The notes: a model not told the origin generated them from the sequence alone. Shown: positions 18,353 to 27,860, counted from the stretch's first letter. The stretch is DNA of 45,359 nt from Verrucomicrobiales bacterium (GCA_947460575.1 CANHIJ010000017.1:1-45359), one strand, 5' to 3'. Translations and numbers: made by a program.

Positions 18353-19939
18353 ATGAATCCCATCGCTCCATCGACCCGGCCCTCGGCCGCCCTCCTCCTC
18401 AGCGGAGTTCTCGCCCTCGCCGCCGCCCCGGCGGCTCAGGCTACCGTCCTCACTTTTGAGACCAGTCCTCGGGTCGCCACTTACGACTCCATGCCGCAGG
18501 ACTACGGCGACTCCGTTGCCGCCGATAGCCAACTGTCCGCCAATGGCGCTTATCAAAACCTCTACCAGCAGGGCTACTCCTGGACCCCCCAAGTCGACAT
18601 CCGCTACTCCACCTCCCGCCCTGGTGAGTTCCCCCAGTACTTCCACGACAACGACCCCGAGTGGCCCGGCGTCTGTTTCCTCTGGTCCTGGAATTTCCGC
18701 GGCGGCAAGGCCATCGGCGACCTCTCCTCCGACCCCGCCAAGGCCATGCCCGTCGGCTTTGAATACTATTTCACCCTAACTCCCAAAGCGGGCAACCTCG
18801 CCGTCGTTCTCAATTCATTTGTCCTCAACGACTACCTCGGCTACGGCGAGTCCGTCGCTCAAGTCGTCGAGTGGCGCGTGGCCCAGGGTTCGCCCACCGG
18901 CACGGTCATCGCCTCCGGCACCGAAACCCTCAGCGACGGCCAAAATATCCTCGTCGCTACCGGCATGAACTCCAGCCAGGCCGTCCTCGGCCCCCTCGTC
19001 CTCGTGCTCCGCCGCATGGCCGGGACTGAAGACGATATCGCCCTCGACGATCTCGACTTCGACCAAGTAGGCCTCCCCTCCACCTCTTATAACTCCACCG
19101 CCCTAGGCAGCCTCGGGGACGGCACCAATTCCAGCGCTGTCGCCATCGAACAACCCGGCGCCATCGCCGCCGCCGGAGACTACTCCAATCGCTACGGCAA
19201 CAAAGAGCGCACCATCATCCCCTTCCAACCCCACCTCAACCCCGCCTCTAACGCCCCCTTCACGATTGAGTTCTGGGCTAACCCCACCGCCTCCGACGGC
19301 GACGACTCCCCCGTCTTCAATCGCATCTCCATTGGCGACCGCTCCGGATGGGCCTTTTTCCAGCGCGCCCCCAGCGTTGGTTGGAACTTGCGCATGTACG
19401 ACGGCACCGGCAGCAACGTCGGCTGGGACCTCACCGGCGGCACGGCCACCTTCAACGCCTGGTCCCACGTGGTGGCCACCTGGAACGGCAGCAGCGCCCG
19501 ACTCTATGTCAACGGCGCCCTCGCCAGCTCCACCAACGCCTCCGGAAAATCCGGCCGGTACCTCGCCAGCACCGGCGCTACGTTCGCCGTCGGTGCCTAC
19601 GACAACGGGGATGCCCCTTATAACGGCTGCGTCGACGACATCGCCTTCTACCCCACCGCCCTCAGCGCTGCCGCTATCCTCAGCCACTACCAAACCGCGT
19701 CTAGCCAAGTCGCCGGGGCCTACCGCTCCAAGGTCCTTGCCGACGGCGCCGTCGAGTACCTCCAGCAAAATCCCCCCACCGCCGAAATCGCCACCGCCGG
19801 GGCCAATCACACCGTCTCCTTCACCGGCATTCTCGCGGAATCCACCGATCTGGTGACTTGGACCGACCTCCTCGTCACCAGCCCCTACCAAATCCCAGCC
19901 CCCGTCCTCGGGAAGCGCTTCTTCCGCTCCCACCGCTGA
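18353..19939 (+). CDS. Secreted LamG-like (concanavalin-fold) domain protein
   Basis: A 528-residue secreted protein. The ATG at 18353 starts the signal peptide (positive start, then LLLSGVLALAAAPAAQA); an upstream TTG in frame at 18290 overlaps the -10 box and is not used here. Residues about 30-260 form an N-terminal region beginning VLTFETSP with MPQDYGDSV, reminiscent of verrucomicrobial exported proteins, ending in a DDIALDDLDF stretch. A LamG domain is at about 295-450 (FTIEFWANP, WSHVVATWNG, ARLYVNGALA, CVDDIAFYPTAL). The C-terminus, STDLVTWTDL to GKRFFRSHR, resembles a short C-terminal module of many verrucomicrobial surface proteins. No PEP-CTERM tail is present. Likely a carbohydrate-binding or surface protein. 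Confidence 0.8.
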   Translation: MNPIAPSTRPSAALLLSGVLALAAAPAAQATVLTFETSPRVATYDSMPQDYGDSVAADSQLSANGAYQNLYQQGYSWTPQVDIRYSTSRPGEFPQYFHDNDPEWPGVCFLWSWNFRGGKAIGDLSSDPAKAMPVGFEYYFTLTPKAGNLAVVLNSFVLNDYLGYGESVAQVVEWRVAQGSPTGTVIASGTETLSDGQNILVATGMNSSQAVLGPLVLVLRRMAGTEDDIALDDLDFDQVGLPSTSYNSTALGSLGDGTNSSAVAIEQPGAIAAAGDYSNRYGNKERTIIPFQPHLNPASNAPFTIEFWANPTASDGDDSPVFNRISIGDRSGWAFFQRAPSVGWNLRMYDGTGSNVGWDLTGGTATFNAWSHVVATWNGSSARLYVNGALASSTNASGKSGRYLASTGATFAVGAYDNGDAPYNGCVDDIAFYPTALSAAAILSHYQTASSQVAGAYRSKVLADGAVEYLQQNPPTAEIATAGANHTVSFTGILAESTDLVTWTDLLVTSPYQIPAPVLGKRFFRSHR

Positions 19940-19945
19940 TCCAAC

Positions 19946-22513
19946 TCAGCTCCCGATGGGCCCGATGCCCACGAGCACTAACACTGGTCTCCCAGCGGCC
20001 CGCGCCGCTGGGAGGTCTACCCGAAACCGCGCCTGCCAGTCATTGAGGCCCTCGGGATCTACGAATACCTGGTCGACTTGCCAGCAGTCGCCCTCGCTTT
20101 CCACGCGAATGTGAGTGTGCCCAGACTGCCGCGCTTCGGGGTCCAGCGAGAGGCGCTCGTGCCCTTCATAGTACGCCTCCATTATCGGTGCTAAGGCCTC
20201 TGCGGGCCAGGGCGGCGCCGCTCCCGCCGCGGCCTCCGGAGACACCAAAGCCGCCGCCGCGGCCGACCAGCGACCCTCCCCCAGCGCGCGCAAAAATTGA
20301 AAAATGGCGGCGCGGATCAAGGCCGTGAACTCCCGGCGGTTGCGCGCGATGTCGGCCCGCACCGGCTCCGCCGCCTCCGCGGCCGCCTCGGCCGGACGGT
20401 AGTTGGGATCGCGCAGGCGCTCCCACTCGTCGAGCAAACTGGAGTCGGTGCCCCGCAGCACCCCGACGAGCCAATCCTCCATCTCCTGTACCGCCTCGTT
20501 CTTAAAGGAGGGCGGCACGGTTTGCTGTAATACTTTACAAACGCTGGAAATGTGCCGCAACAGCACCCCCTCCTGCCGATGCAATTCATAGCGGTGCACA
20601 TAGCCCGCGAAGCTCTCGTAGTCCTCGTACATCTCCCGCACAATGCTCTTGGGCCGAATGTTGTCCTGGCCCACCCAAGGATGCGCCGCCGCGAAAGCGT
20701 TGTACGTTTGATAGATAAAATCGCGGCCCGGCTTGGGGTATTCCAGCTTCTCCAGTTCCTCGATGCGCTGGTCGTACTCTACCCCGGCGGCCTTCATTTC
20801 GTTCATCTTCTCGGTCTTCAATTTGTCCAACTGGCGCCGCAAAACGATCTCCGGATTCTCCACGATGGCCTCCACCAGGGACATCACTTCCAGCGGATAA
20901 AGTGGCCCATTCATATCCAAAAGAGCCAAGGTGTCGAGCAACCACAGCGACAGCGCATGGTTCAGCGAAAAATCCTCCTGCAAATCAATCCCCAGCCGCA
21001 ATTTGGGCCCCGCCCCGCGGTAGGCCCGCGGAATGATTTGAATGATTTTTCGCTCCACTAGAGAACGAAAGAGCTGCCAGGCGCGGCGGCGATGTTGCTG
21101 CTTGGCCGCTGCCGTCTCGTGGCTGTCGGCGATGAGCCGCTGCATCGCCCGGCACCCGTCCCCCGGCTGACTCAGCACCTGCAGCAGCATCCCGTGGCTC
21201 ACCTGAAATTTTGACCCCAAAGCCTCCGGCGCCGCCCCCTGCAATTTCTTAAACGTGTCCTCGCTCCACCCTACAAAACCCTCCGGCGCTTTGCGCTTCA
21301 CTAGCTTTTTCATCTTCTTGGGGTCCCCCGCCGCCTTGGACTCCAGCTTGGCGTTTTCGATGGTGTGCTCCGGCGCCATCGCCAACACGTGCCCGATGTC
21401 GTCGAAACCTTTGCGCCCGGCCCGCCCGCTGATCTGGTGAAAATCCCGCGCGCTCAAGGTCCCGGTTTTCACCCCGCCAAACTTAGTCAGCCGCGTCAGC
21501 AACACGGTGCGAATCGGCACGTTGATCCCCACTCCCAGCGTGTCCGTGCCGCAGATGATCTTCAACAGCCCGCGCTGCGCTAGCTGCTCCATGAGCACGC
21601 GATAGCGCGGTAGCAGCCCGGCGTGGTGCAGCCCAATGCCATGCCGCAGACAGCGCTTCACCTCCTTGCCATACGGACTGTTAAACGGCACATCGACGAT
21701 AGCCTCCGCGATCGCCGCCTTCTCCGCCGCACTGCAGTAGTTCACGCAAAGCAAGGTCTGCGCCGTCTCCGCCACGTCGTTCTGCGTAAAATGCACGATG
21801 TAAACCGGCGTCTGCTTCGACTCCACTAGCTCCTGCACCACCGCGTCCAAGCCCTGATCGTCGATGTAGCGGAACTCCAAAGGCACCGGCCGCAGCGTCG
21901 AGGAAACCACCGTCGATCCCGCCCCCGTCAGCCGCGTCAATTCCTGCTCAAAAAAGCCCGTGGCCCCCAAAGTCGCCGACATTAACAGAAAGCGCGACCG
22001 CGCCATCGTCAGCAACGGCACCTGCCAGGCCACCCCCCGCGACGCATCCGAGTAGTAGTGGAACTCATCCATGATGACGTCCCGAAACGGCGCTGCGGCC
22101 CCCAGGCTGAGCGCTTGGTTCGCCAGAATCTCCGCCGTGCAGCACAAAATCGGCGCGTCCCGATTCACCGTGGCATCCCCCGTGGCCAGCCCGACATGCT
22201 CCGGCCCAAAATCCCGGCACAGCGCCAGAAATTTTTCGTTCACCAAGGCCTTGATGGGACAAGTATACACGGAGCGCTGCCCCTGCGCCATGGACTTGAA
22301 ATGAAGCGCCGTGGCCACCAGCGACTTCCCCGATCCCGTGGGCGTATTGAGGATCACGTTCTTGTCGTCATACAACTCCAAGATGGCCTCCTCCTGCGCC
22401 GGGTATAGTTCCAGGCGGCGCTCCGCCGCGTAGTCCAAAAACAAGTCTAACAACTCACCGCCCGAGCGGTCGGGAGTGGCCGGAAGGCGGCGGAGCAGCG
22501 GATTGTCAGACAT
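19946..22513 (-). CDS. DEAD/DEAH-box helicase with DUF3516 C-terminal region
   Basis: An 855-residue superfamily 2 helicase. Motif I TPTGSGKS is at 57-64, motif Ia-like [10 protein letters not shown] at about 85-94, motif II DEFH at 149-152, motif III LMSATLG, and motif VI within [11 protein letters not shown]. The [12 protein letters not shown] start and [12 protein letters not shown] are highly characteristic of the DUF3516 helicases best known from Actinobacteria. The C-terminal third (about 480-855) matches that family in length and lacks known nuclease motifs. A role in RNA or DNA unwinding is certain only at superfamily level. It converges with the LamG gene with a six-base gap; an 11-bp hairpin at 19989-20014 sits in its 3' end. 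Confidence 0.88.
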   Translation of the reverse strand: MSDNPLLRRLPATPDRSGGELLDLFLDYAAERRLELYPAQEEAILELYDDKNVILNTPTGSGKSLVATALHFKSMAQGQRSVYTCPIKALVNEKFLALCRDFGPEHVGLATGDATVNRDAPILCCTAEILANQALSLGAAAPFRDVIMDEFHYYSDASRGVAWQVPLLTMARSRFLLMSATLGATGFFEQELTRLTGAGSTVVSSTLRPVPLEFRYIDDQGLDAVVQELVESKQTPVYIVHFTQNDVAETAQTLLCVNYCSAAEKAAIAEAIVDVPFNSPYGKEVKRCLRHGIGLHHAGLLPRYRVLMEQLAQRGLLKIICGTDTLGVGINVPIRTVLLTRLTKFGGVKTGTLSARDFHQISGRAGRKGFDDIGHVLAMAPEHTIENAKLESKAAGDPKKMKKLVKRKAPEGFVGWSEDTFKKLQGAAPEALGSKFQVSHGMLLQVLSQPGDGCRAMQRLIADSHETAAAKQQHRRRAWQLFRSLVERKIIQIIPRAYRGAGPKLRLGIDLQEDFSLNHALSLWLLDTLALLDMNGPLYPLEVMSLVEAIVENPEIVLRRQLDKLKTEKMNEMKAAGVEYDQRIEELEKLEYPKPGRDFIYQTYNAFAAAHPWVGQDNIRPKSIVREMYEDYESFAGYVHRYELHRQEGVLLRHISSVCKVLQQTVPPSFKNEAVQEMEDWLVGVLRGTDSSLLDEWERLRDPNYRPAEAAAEAAEPVRADIARNRREFTALIRAAIFQFLRALGEGRWSAAAAALVSPEAAAGAAPPWPAEALAPIMEAYYEGHERLSLDPEARQSGHTHIRVESEGDCWQVDQVFVDPEGLNDWQARFRVDLPAARAAGRPVLVLVGIGPIGS

Positions 22514-22566
22514 TCCCCTCTCTAAGCCCCGCCGCCGCTTTCCTCAACCCCGCAGAGCGCGCCCCC

Positions 22567-23322
22567 CTAGCGACTACGGTGCCGCCGCGCCACCCCCGCC
22601 GCGAACGCCAAGCCCAACAGCAGCCCCACCCCGACGATCGCCCAAAAAATGTCGACCCGATTTTCCAAGCCGCTGTGGATGTCCATGCCGAAGACGCTGC
22701 AGAGCGCGGTCAGCGGCAAGAAAAGCGCCGCCAACAAATTAAGCCGGTGCGCGCTCGCCGCCATCTGCGCCGCACTGGCCGCCTGCGCCTCCGCCTGTCG
22801 CGCCGCGGTGTAGTTCAACCCAAACTGAGCATCCTGCATGAGCAACTCCGCGCTCCGCTCCATCCCCGCCGCCTGGTCGCGAAAGTTGATCAAATGGCGA
22901 TCGTCCGGCACCATTTCCCGCGCCTGCTGAAAGGCCCGGTGCAAGCCCCGCGCCGCCCGCAACACCGGCGCCCCCGCCGCCAATAAGTCATGAAAATGCG
23001 CCGCGCACGACGCCGCCATCTCCGCCTCCTCTAACTGGTGAATCCGCCCCTGGTATTCCACCAAAAAGGCCTGCAGTTCCCCTTCTCCTTCCCCCGGGCT
23101 AGCGCTGCTTCGCCAGATGCCGCCCGGCGACCGGTGAAAATAGACCGGCACCCGCTCCCGCTCATCTGGCCCAGGCATGCGGTGCACGATCACCAATAAA
23201 TGCCCATCTTCTAACATGGAACGCTGCGGGCCCGCCTCGCGTCCGAGACGTTTCCAGATCGCCTCCGGAAGCAGCCAATCCACCGGCAACGGCCCCGGGC
23301 CCTCATGCATGTTTTCGTTCAT
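22567..23322 (-). CDS. CorA-like divalent-cation channel family protein with GMD motif
   Basis: A 251-residue membrane protein with the CorA plan: a soluble, helical N-terminal domain (including coiled-coil-like stretches at about 80-180) and two C-terminal membrane segments, LNLLAALFLPLTALCSVF and FWAIVGVGLLLGLAFAAG. The canonical GMN selectivity motif is replaced by GMD (SVFGMDIHSG). The ATG at 23322 is chosen because GGAGAG lies seven bases upstream; a GTG five codons earlier is possible. At about 250 residues it is shorter than classical CorA (about 320). It is 53 bases from the helicase, same strand, and divergent from the creatininase gene. Whether it carries Mg2+, Zn2+ or something else is open. 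Confidence 0.75.
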   Translation of the reverse strand: MNENMHEGPGPLPVDWLLPEAIWKRLGREAGPQRSMLEDGHLLVIVHRMPGPDERERVPVYFHRSPGGIWRSSASPGEGEGELQAFLVEYQGRIHQLEEAEMAASCAAHFHDLLAAGAPVLRAARGLHRAFQQAREMVPDDRHLINFRDQAAGMERSAELLMQDAQFGLNYTAARQAEAQAASAAQMAASAHRLNLLAALFLPLTALCSVFGMDIHSGLENRVDIFWAIVGVGLLLGLAFAAGVARRHRSR

Positions 23323-23412
23323 CCCCGATCTCTCCACGCCTAACGCCCCCGCACAAAGGGAAAGTAATCCGCCACCCGCGCCAGATGGATTCAGCTTGTC
23401 TCTCGCCTCCTG

Positions 23413-24183
23413 ATGACCAAGGATCGCCCCCAGATGATTTTATCCGATTTAACGTGGTCCGCAGTGTCGGCCCTGTCTCCCGACACTCCCGTGGTCATTC
23501 CCGTCGCCGCGCTGGAGCAACATGGGCACCACTTGCCGCTCTTCACCGATTCCATCCTCCTGGGCGAAATCGTGCGGCGCATCTCCCCGCAGTTTTCCGA
23601 CCGCGCCCTCTTCGCCCCACTCCTGTGGCTGGGCAATTCGCACCACCACCTCGATTTCCCAGGCACCCTCTCGGCGGCGCCTCGCCTCTATCTCGACCTC
23701 CTCCATGGCTTGGCGGAAAATTTTATCCACCACGGCTTCCGGCGCATCGTCTTTCTCAACGGCCACGGCGGCAACGATGTGCCAGGACGCCAAACGGTCT
23801 TTGAACTCCGCCAGCGCTACCGGCAGCGCGACGACCTCTTATTTTTATTCGCGACCTATTGGAATCTCGGAAGCGAAGTTAGGGCGGATTTTGCCCAAAC
23901 CGAAATGGGCCACGCCTGCGAATGGGAAACCTCCATGATGCTGCGCATCGACCCCAGCAAGGTTGGCAACTATGCCGCGGCGCCCTCCGTCCCACCGGGC
24001 AACCCCTTCTTGCCTGCGGCGCGCGGCTGGATCACTGGCGAGCGCAGCGCGGCAGGGCACATCGGCAGCCCCCAGGAGGCCACCGCCGCCAAAGGCGAAG
24101 CTTTGCTCGAAACCTTTTCCACCGGTGCCGCGGCCTTTCTGGAGCGCGTCATTGCCTGGGACGGCCACTCCTGGAACGGATGA
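23413..24183 (+). CDS. Creatininase family amidohydrolase
   Basis: A 256-residue metal-dependent amidohydrolase of the creatininase/MftE fold. Visible metal-site motifs: EQHGHHLPLFTD (E35, H37, D46), GNSHHHLDFPGT (74-85), NGHGGN (116-121) and HACEWETS (167-174). The start could instead be the ATG at 23434, which has AAGGA ten bases upstream; both leave the motifs intact. It is the first gene of a three-gene operon, overlapping the transporter gene by ATGA. Family members act on creatinine, ring-opened sugar-amine derivatives or peptide precursors; the MFS neighbour suggests catabolism of an imported small molecule (inference). Confidence 0.85.
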   Translation: MTKDRPQMILSDLTWSAVSALSPDTPVVIPVAALEQHGHHLPLFTDSILLGEIVRRISPQFSDRALFAPLLWLGNSHHHLDFPGTLSAAPRLYLDLLHGLAENFIHHGFRRIVFLNGHGGNDVPGRQTVFELRQRYRQRDDLLFLFATYWNLGSEVRADFAQTEMGHACEWETSMMLRIDPSKVGNYAAAPSVPPGNPFLPAARGWITGERSAAGHIGSPQEATAAKGEALLETFSTGAAAFLERVIAWDGHSWNG

Positions 24184-25418
24184 GTGCTTCCCGTCCTCTT
24201 AAGAGCCGGGCCTGGCTCGTCTGCGGCTTGCTCCTCCTCGCCTCTGCGATCAACTACATGGACCGCCAAACCTTGGCCAATGCCTCGGTCCGCATCACTA
24301 AAGAATTCGCCCTTACCAACCAGCACTACGGCACTATCGAGGCCTATTTTGGCTATGCCTTCGCGCTCGGCTCCTTGTTTTTCGGGGTCCTCGCCGACCG
24401 CCTGCCCCTGCGCTGGCTCTACGCCTTAGTGGTCGCCTTGTGGTCCGCGGTGGGTTTCGCCACCGGCTTCACCCATTCCTATAGCGAACTCCTCATCTGC
24501 CGCAGCCTGCTCGGATTTTTTGAAGGCGGCCATTGGCCCTGCGGCATCAAAGCCACCCTGCTCCTCCTCGCGCCCCAGCAGCGCTCCCTCGGCAACGGCG
24601 TCCTCCAAAGCGGCACTTCCCTTGGCGCCATCCTCACCCCCCTGCTCATGCGGAGCCTCATGACCCCGGAAATCGGCAGCTGGCGCGGCGCCTTTCAAGT
24701 CATCGGCGCCCTCGGCCTATTTTGGATTCTCCTCTGGTTTCTCCTCGTCAAAAAAGATGACCTCGTCGCGCCCCCGCCTCGCTCAGAGGACCAGTCCGCC
24801 ACCCCTCCAACCTCTTTTTGGCAGCTCGTTTTCAGCCGACGTATGTTAGTAATCTACGCCGTGGTGGCCTGCATCAATACCACCTGGCAAATTCTCCGCG
24901 CCTGGCTGCCCAAGTTTCTTCAGGAAGGCCGCGGCTGGCTCGAGGCCGATGCGCTTTATTTTAACTCTGCGTGGTTTGCCGCCACCGACGTCGGTTGCCT
25001 CAGCGCGGGCGCCCTTGTCCTGTGGCTCACCCGGCGGGGCCTGGCCCTCACCCCCGCCCGCCTCGCCGTTTTCACCGCCTGCGGCCTGCTCGTGGCGGTG
25101 TCGGCCATGGCCCCCCTGTTAGAACACGGCTGGCCCCTCATCGCCGTACTCATGGTCGCCGGAGCCGGGGCCCTCGGCCTTTTTCCCATCTACCATGCCT
25201 TCACCCAGGATGTCTCGCCCCACCACCAAGGTCGCGTCACCGGCGTCGCTGGCGTGGCCGCTTGGATCCTGCCCGCCTGGGCCCAGCGGGGGTTTGGCTG
25301 GCTCGCCGACACCACCGGTTCCTTCAATACCGGCTTTGTCATCGCCGCTTTTCTCCCGCTCCTCGGCGCCGCCATACTCCTGCTAGGCTGGCCCCGCCGC
25401 GCCGCCCATCACCCTTAA
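24180..25418 (+). CDS. MFS transporter, hexuronate/anion:cation symporter-like
   Basis: A 412-residue 12-helix major facilitator. The ATG at 24180 overlaps the creatininase stop as ATGA; in-frame sequence upstream to 23922 is a shadow of creatininase. SAINYMDRQTLA in the first helix, GVLADRLPLRW after helix 2 (an A-loop variant) and LLGFFEGGHWPCGIKA in helix 4 are typical of ExuT/GudP-type anion:cation symporters. A central cytoplasmic loop (about 195-215) separates the two halves. Substrate is probably a sugar acid or related organic anion; it is co-transcribed with the amidohydrolase and a Tat-exported protein. Confidence 0.88.
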   Translation: MSASRPLKSRAWLVCGLLLLASAINYMDRQTLANASVRITKEFALTNQHYGTIEAYFGYAFALGSLFFGVLADRLPLRWLYALVVALWSAVGFATGFTHSYSELLICRSLLGFFEGGHWPCGIKATLLLLAPQQRSLGNGVLQSGTSLGAILTPLLMRSLMTPEIGSWRGAFQVIGALGLFWILLWFLLVKKDDLVAPPPRSEDQSATPPTSFWQLVFSRRMLVIYAVVACINTTWQILRAWLPKFLQEGRGWLEADALYFNSAWFAATDVGCLSAGALVLWLTRRGLALTPARLAVFTACGLLVAVSAMAPLLEHGWPLIAVLMVAGAGALGLFPIYHAFTQDVSPHHQGRVTGVAGVAAWILPAWAQRGFGWLADTTGSFNTGFVIAAFLPLLGAAILLLGWPRRAAHHP

Positions 25419-25433
25419 ACTCCCCGCCCTGCT

Positions 25434-26702
25434 ATGCCCTTCGCTCATCCCTCCCGCCGCCGCTTTCTCGGCGGACTCGCCGCCTCCCTTCCCGGCTTGC
25501 CACTGCTCGCCGCAGAAGGACCAGCACCGCGCCCCAAAATCGCCCTCCTCGGAACGGTCGACCGCACCCACTCCCACGCCCAGCACTTCATCGACCGCTT
25601 TCTGCTCGGCTACGGCTGGCGCGGCGCGTGGCGCAAACCCGAAGTCGAGCTCGCCGCGCTCTACATCGACCAGTTTCCCCAAGACGACTTAGCCCGCGCC
25701 CGCGCCAAAGAATATAATGTCCCGATCTTTTCCGGAATCCGCGAAGCCCTCTGCCTCGGCGGCGCCAAGCTCGCGGTGGATGGCGTAGTCATCATCGCCG
25801 AACACGGCGACTATCCACTCAATGAGAGTGGCCAGCGCCTCTATCCGCGCCACGCCTGGTTCAAGCAAGTGGTCCAGGTCTTTGAGCAAAGCGGCCGCTC
25901 CGTCCCCATCTTCAACGACAAGCACCTCTCCACCGATTGGGCCCAGTGCCGCGAAATGGTCGCCGACTCCCAGCGCCTCCAGTTTCCCTTCCTCGCCGGA
26001 TCCTCCCTGCCGGTGACCTGGCGCCAACCCGCCGTCGATGTCCCCCGCGGCACTCCCCTATCTGAAAGCGTCTGCGTCGGCTACGGCGGGGTCGACTCCT
26101 ATGACTTCCACGGCTTGGAAACCGCCCAGTGCATGTCGGAGCGCCGCCAGGGTGGCGAAGTCGGCATTTCCTCGGTCCACGCCGTCAAGGGCGCCCGGGT
26201 TTGGGAAATGCTGGCCCCCCGCCCAGTCACCCAGCGCCTCCTCATCTCCGCCCTCTCGCGCAGCCACACCCTCCCCGTCGTCGGCGGGTATCCTAGCGCC
26301 CCGGTCACCTTCGATTGGATCCGCACCGCGTTTCCCGAGCCCATCGCCTATTTCATCGAACACCGGGACGGCTTTCGCACTACGCTTTTCCTGCTAGGAA
26401 TTCAAGACTTCAACTACGCCGGCCTGCGCTCTGACAACGGCGAGGTCATCTCCTGCCAAATGCACCTCCCCATGCCCGGCAGCGGCGCCACCACCGCCGA
26501 TTTCTTCAATCCCCTCGTCCACCACATCGAGATGATGGTAAAAAACCGCCGCGCCCCCTATCCCATCGAGCGCACCCTCCTCACTTCGGGCATGACCCTC
26601 GCCGCGGTGGCCTCGCTGCACCGCGGGCAAGTCCCCGTGGCCACCCCCGAAATGGCCGTCGCCTATCAGGCCACTGAAGCATCCACCTTCTGGCAAGACT
26701 GA
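25434..26702 (+). CDS. Tat-exported protein of unknown function, possibly oxidoreductase-like
   Basis: A 422-residue protein with twin-arginine leader SRRRFLGGLAASLPGLPLLA. The mature N-terminus, PKIALLGTVDRTHSHAQHFIDRF, resembles the start of Gfo/Idh/MocA proteins but lacks a clear GxGxxG and the EKP motif, so NAD binding is doubtful. GVVIIAEHGDYP, PIFNDKHLSTDWAQC and VGYGGVDSYDFHGLE are distinctive, conserved-looking stretches without an assigned role. It lies 15 bases after the MFS gene in the creatininase operon. The last 37 bases overlap the convergent GNAT gene. Confidence 0.7.
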   Translation: MPFAHPSRRRFLGGLAASLPGLPLLAAEGPAPRPKIALLGTVDRTHSHAQHFIDRFLLGYGWRGAWRKPEVELAALYIDQFPQDDLARARAKEYNVPIFSGIREALCLGGAKLAVDGVVIIAEHGDYPLNESGQRLYPRHAWFKQVVQVFEQSGRSVPIFNDKHLSTDWAQCREMVADSQRLQFPFLAGSSLPVTWRQPAVDVPRGTPLSESVCVGYGGVDSYDFHGLETAQCMSERRQGGEVGISSVHAVKGARVWEMLAPRPVTQRLLISALSRSHTLPVVGGYPSAPVTFDWIRTAFPEPIAYFIEHRDGFRTTLFLLGIQDFNYAGLRSDNGEVISCQMHLPMPGSGATTADFFNPLVHHIEMMVKNRRAPYPIERTLLTSGMTLAAVASLHRGQVPVATPEMAVAYQATEASTFWQD

Positions 26703-27316
26703 GCCCCCCCATCTAGCGCCTTCATCCAAAAAGTGAGGGACTTCGCCGAGGCCGTATCCTCGCCGATCTCTTTCCAGGTAAACTCGGTGCGCAGCGCCGT
26801 TTTGACAAATCCCCGCTTCGCCCAAAAAGCGTCGAGGGCCACGTAACCAGGCGGCCGCGCCCGATGCCCCGCTGGGCGGTCCACCGCACAAAAGGCGGCG
26901 TTTTCCACCCCCGCCAAGCCCCGCGCGTGCCGCTCCCGCTCCTCAAAAAAACGCACCCCGATGCCCCGCCCCCGCCACCCGGGCAACAGCACGCTCTCCC
27001 CAAAATAAAAGACCCTCGCGGGATCAATACCCGCCGCCACAAAGGGCTCCTGCACTTCTCCCGTCTCCCCCCGCAGCGGCATCCCCGTAGAAATCCCCAC
27101 CACCTCCCCGCCCGCCCGCGCCACTACAAAAAGGCTCTCCCCATGCTGCCGGTACGTCTCCAGGTACTTCCCCTCCGAAGCCTCATCGCCCACGTATAAA
27201 TACGGCCACTCCCGGAAAACCGCTAGACGCAGCCGCGCGGCATCCCCCAAAAATTCCTCAATGGCGTTCCCGCGCACCGCTAAAATGTCGACCGGATCAG
27301 AAGCTGCTGCATTCAT
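26666..27316 (-). CDS. GNAT family N-acetyltransferase
   Basis: A 216-residue acetyltransferase. The ATG at 27316 is preferred over an upstream TTG at 27334. The acetyl-CoA motif is in YFGESVLLPGWRGRGIGVRFFEERE (R-G-R-G-I-G), and FVVARAGGEVVGISTGMPL is the preceding strand pair. RPPGYVALDAFWAKRGFVK is the usual C-terminal substrate segment. The target molecule cannot be predicted. The gene begins 11 bases after the Gre-like gene on the same strand, and its 3' end overlaps the convergent Tat-protein gene by 37 bases. Confidence 0.82.
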   Translation of the reverse strand: MNAAASDPVDILAVRGNAIEEFLGDAARLRLAVFREWPYLYVGDEASEGKYLETYRQHGESLFVVARAGGEVVGISTGMPLRGETGEVQEPFVAAGIDPARVFYFGESVLLPGWRGRGIGVRFFEERERHARGLAGVENAAFCAVDRPAGHRARPPGYVALDAFWAKRGFVKTALRTEFTWKEIGEDTASAKSLTFWMKALDGGAQSCQKVDASVA

Positions 27317-27327
27317 GTGAAAAAAAA

Positions 27328-27822
27328 CTAACAAACCGAAAAAATGACCGTGCGCAGGCGGCGGGACCCACTCAGCATCATAAAAATGGCCCCCTCTTGC
27401 CGCTTGAGCAACTGCTGTCCCACCGGCGAAGTGCTGGTAATCACGGTGACCTCCCGGCCTTCATGGGCCACGCAGATCCCTCCGCCCCCGGGGCCGAGAA
27501 AATAGCCCACTTCCCCATCCTCATTGGCCAATATCACCAGGGCCCCCACCCCCACTGGGCGCATCGCGCTGAAATCCTGCAGCGGCATCGCCTCCCACTC
27601 CGCTAGGGTAGCTTCGGTCTCCGCGACCCGAAAAGCGACCCCGCGCGCCAGGTAGGAAGCTTCCAAATTGCGGGTGTCGTATTTGTTCTCCGCTTTGCTA
27701 TCGGGGTCAGTCGCGGCGGCCTGCGCGGCCTTGGCCGCCCGGGTAAAGCCATGCAGTTCCTCACGCAGGGAGTCGATGATGCGAGCGGCGATTCGCTGCT
27801 TGTCGGCTAGGGTTGGGGCCAC
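27328..27822 (-). CDS. GreA/GreB-type transcription factor-like protein
   Basis: A 164-residue protein starting at a GTG (27822). The C-terminal domain (about 85-155) matches the GreA/GreB FKBP-like fold, with VTVITSTSPVGQQLLKRQEG as the signature. The N-terminal part has AENKYDTRNLEASYLARG, typical of the GreAB-like subfamily rather than canonical GreA, whose N-terminus is a long coiled coil. Canonical factors insert that coil into the RNA polymerase secondary channel; whether this short version does so is unclear. It is followed within 11 bases by the GNAT gene and preceded by fmt 38 bases away. Confidence 0.75.
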   Translation of the reverse strand: MAPTLADKQRIAARIIDSLREELHGFTRAAKAAQAAATDPDSKAENKYDTRNLEASYLARGVAFRVAETEATLAEWEAMPLQDFSAMRPVGVGALVILANEDGEVGYFLGPGGGGICVAHEGREVTVITSTSPVGQQLLKRQEGAIFMMLSGSRRLRTVIFSVC

Positions 27823-27860
27823 GCGAAGAAGGGGTCTGATGTGTTTTTCGGGAATGCCCT

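Noticed and set aside
19989..20014. Perfect 11-bp hairpin CTCCCAGCGGC/GCCGCTGGGAG near the helicase 3' end
   Set aside because: No T-tract on either strand and it lies within coding sequence; not called as a terminator.
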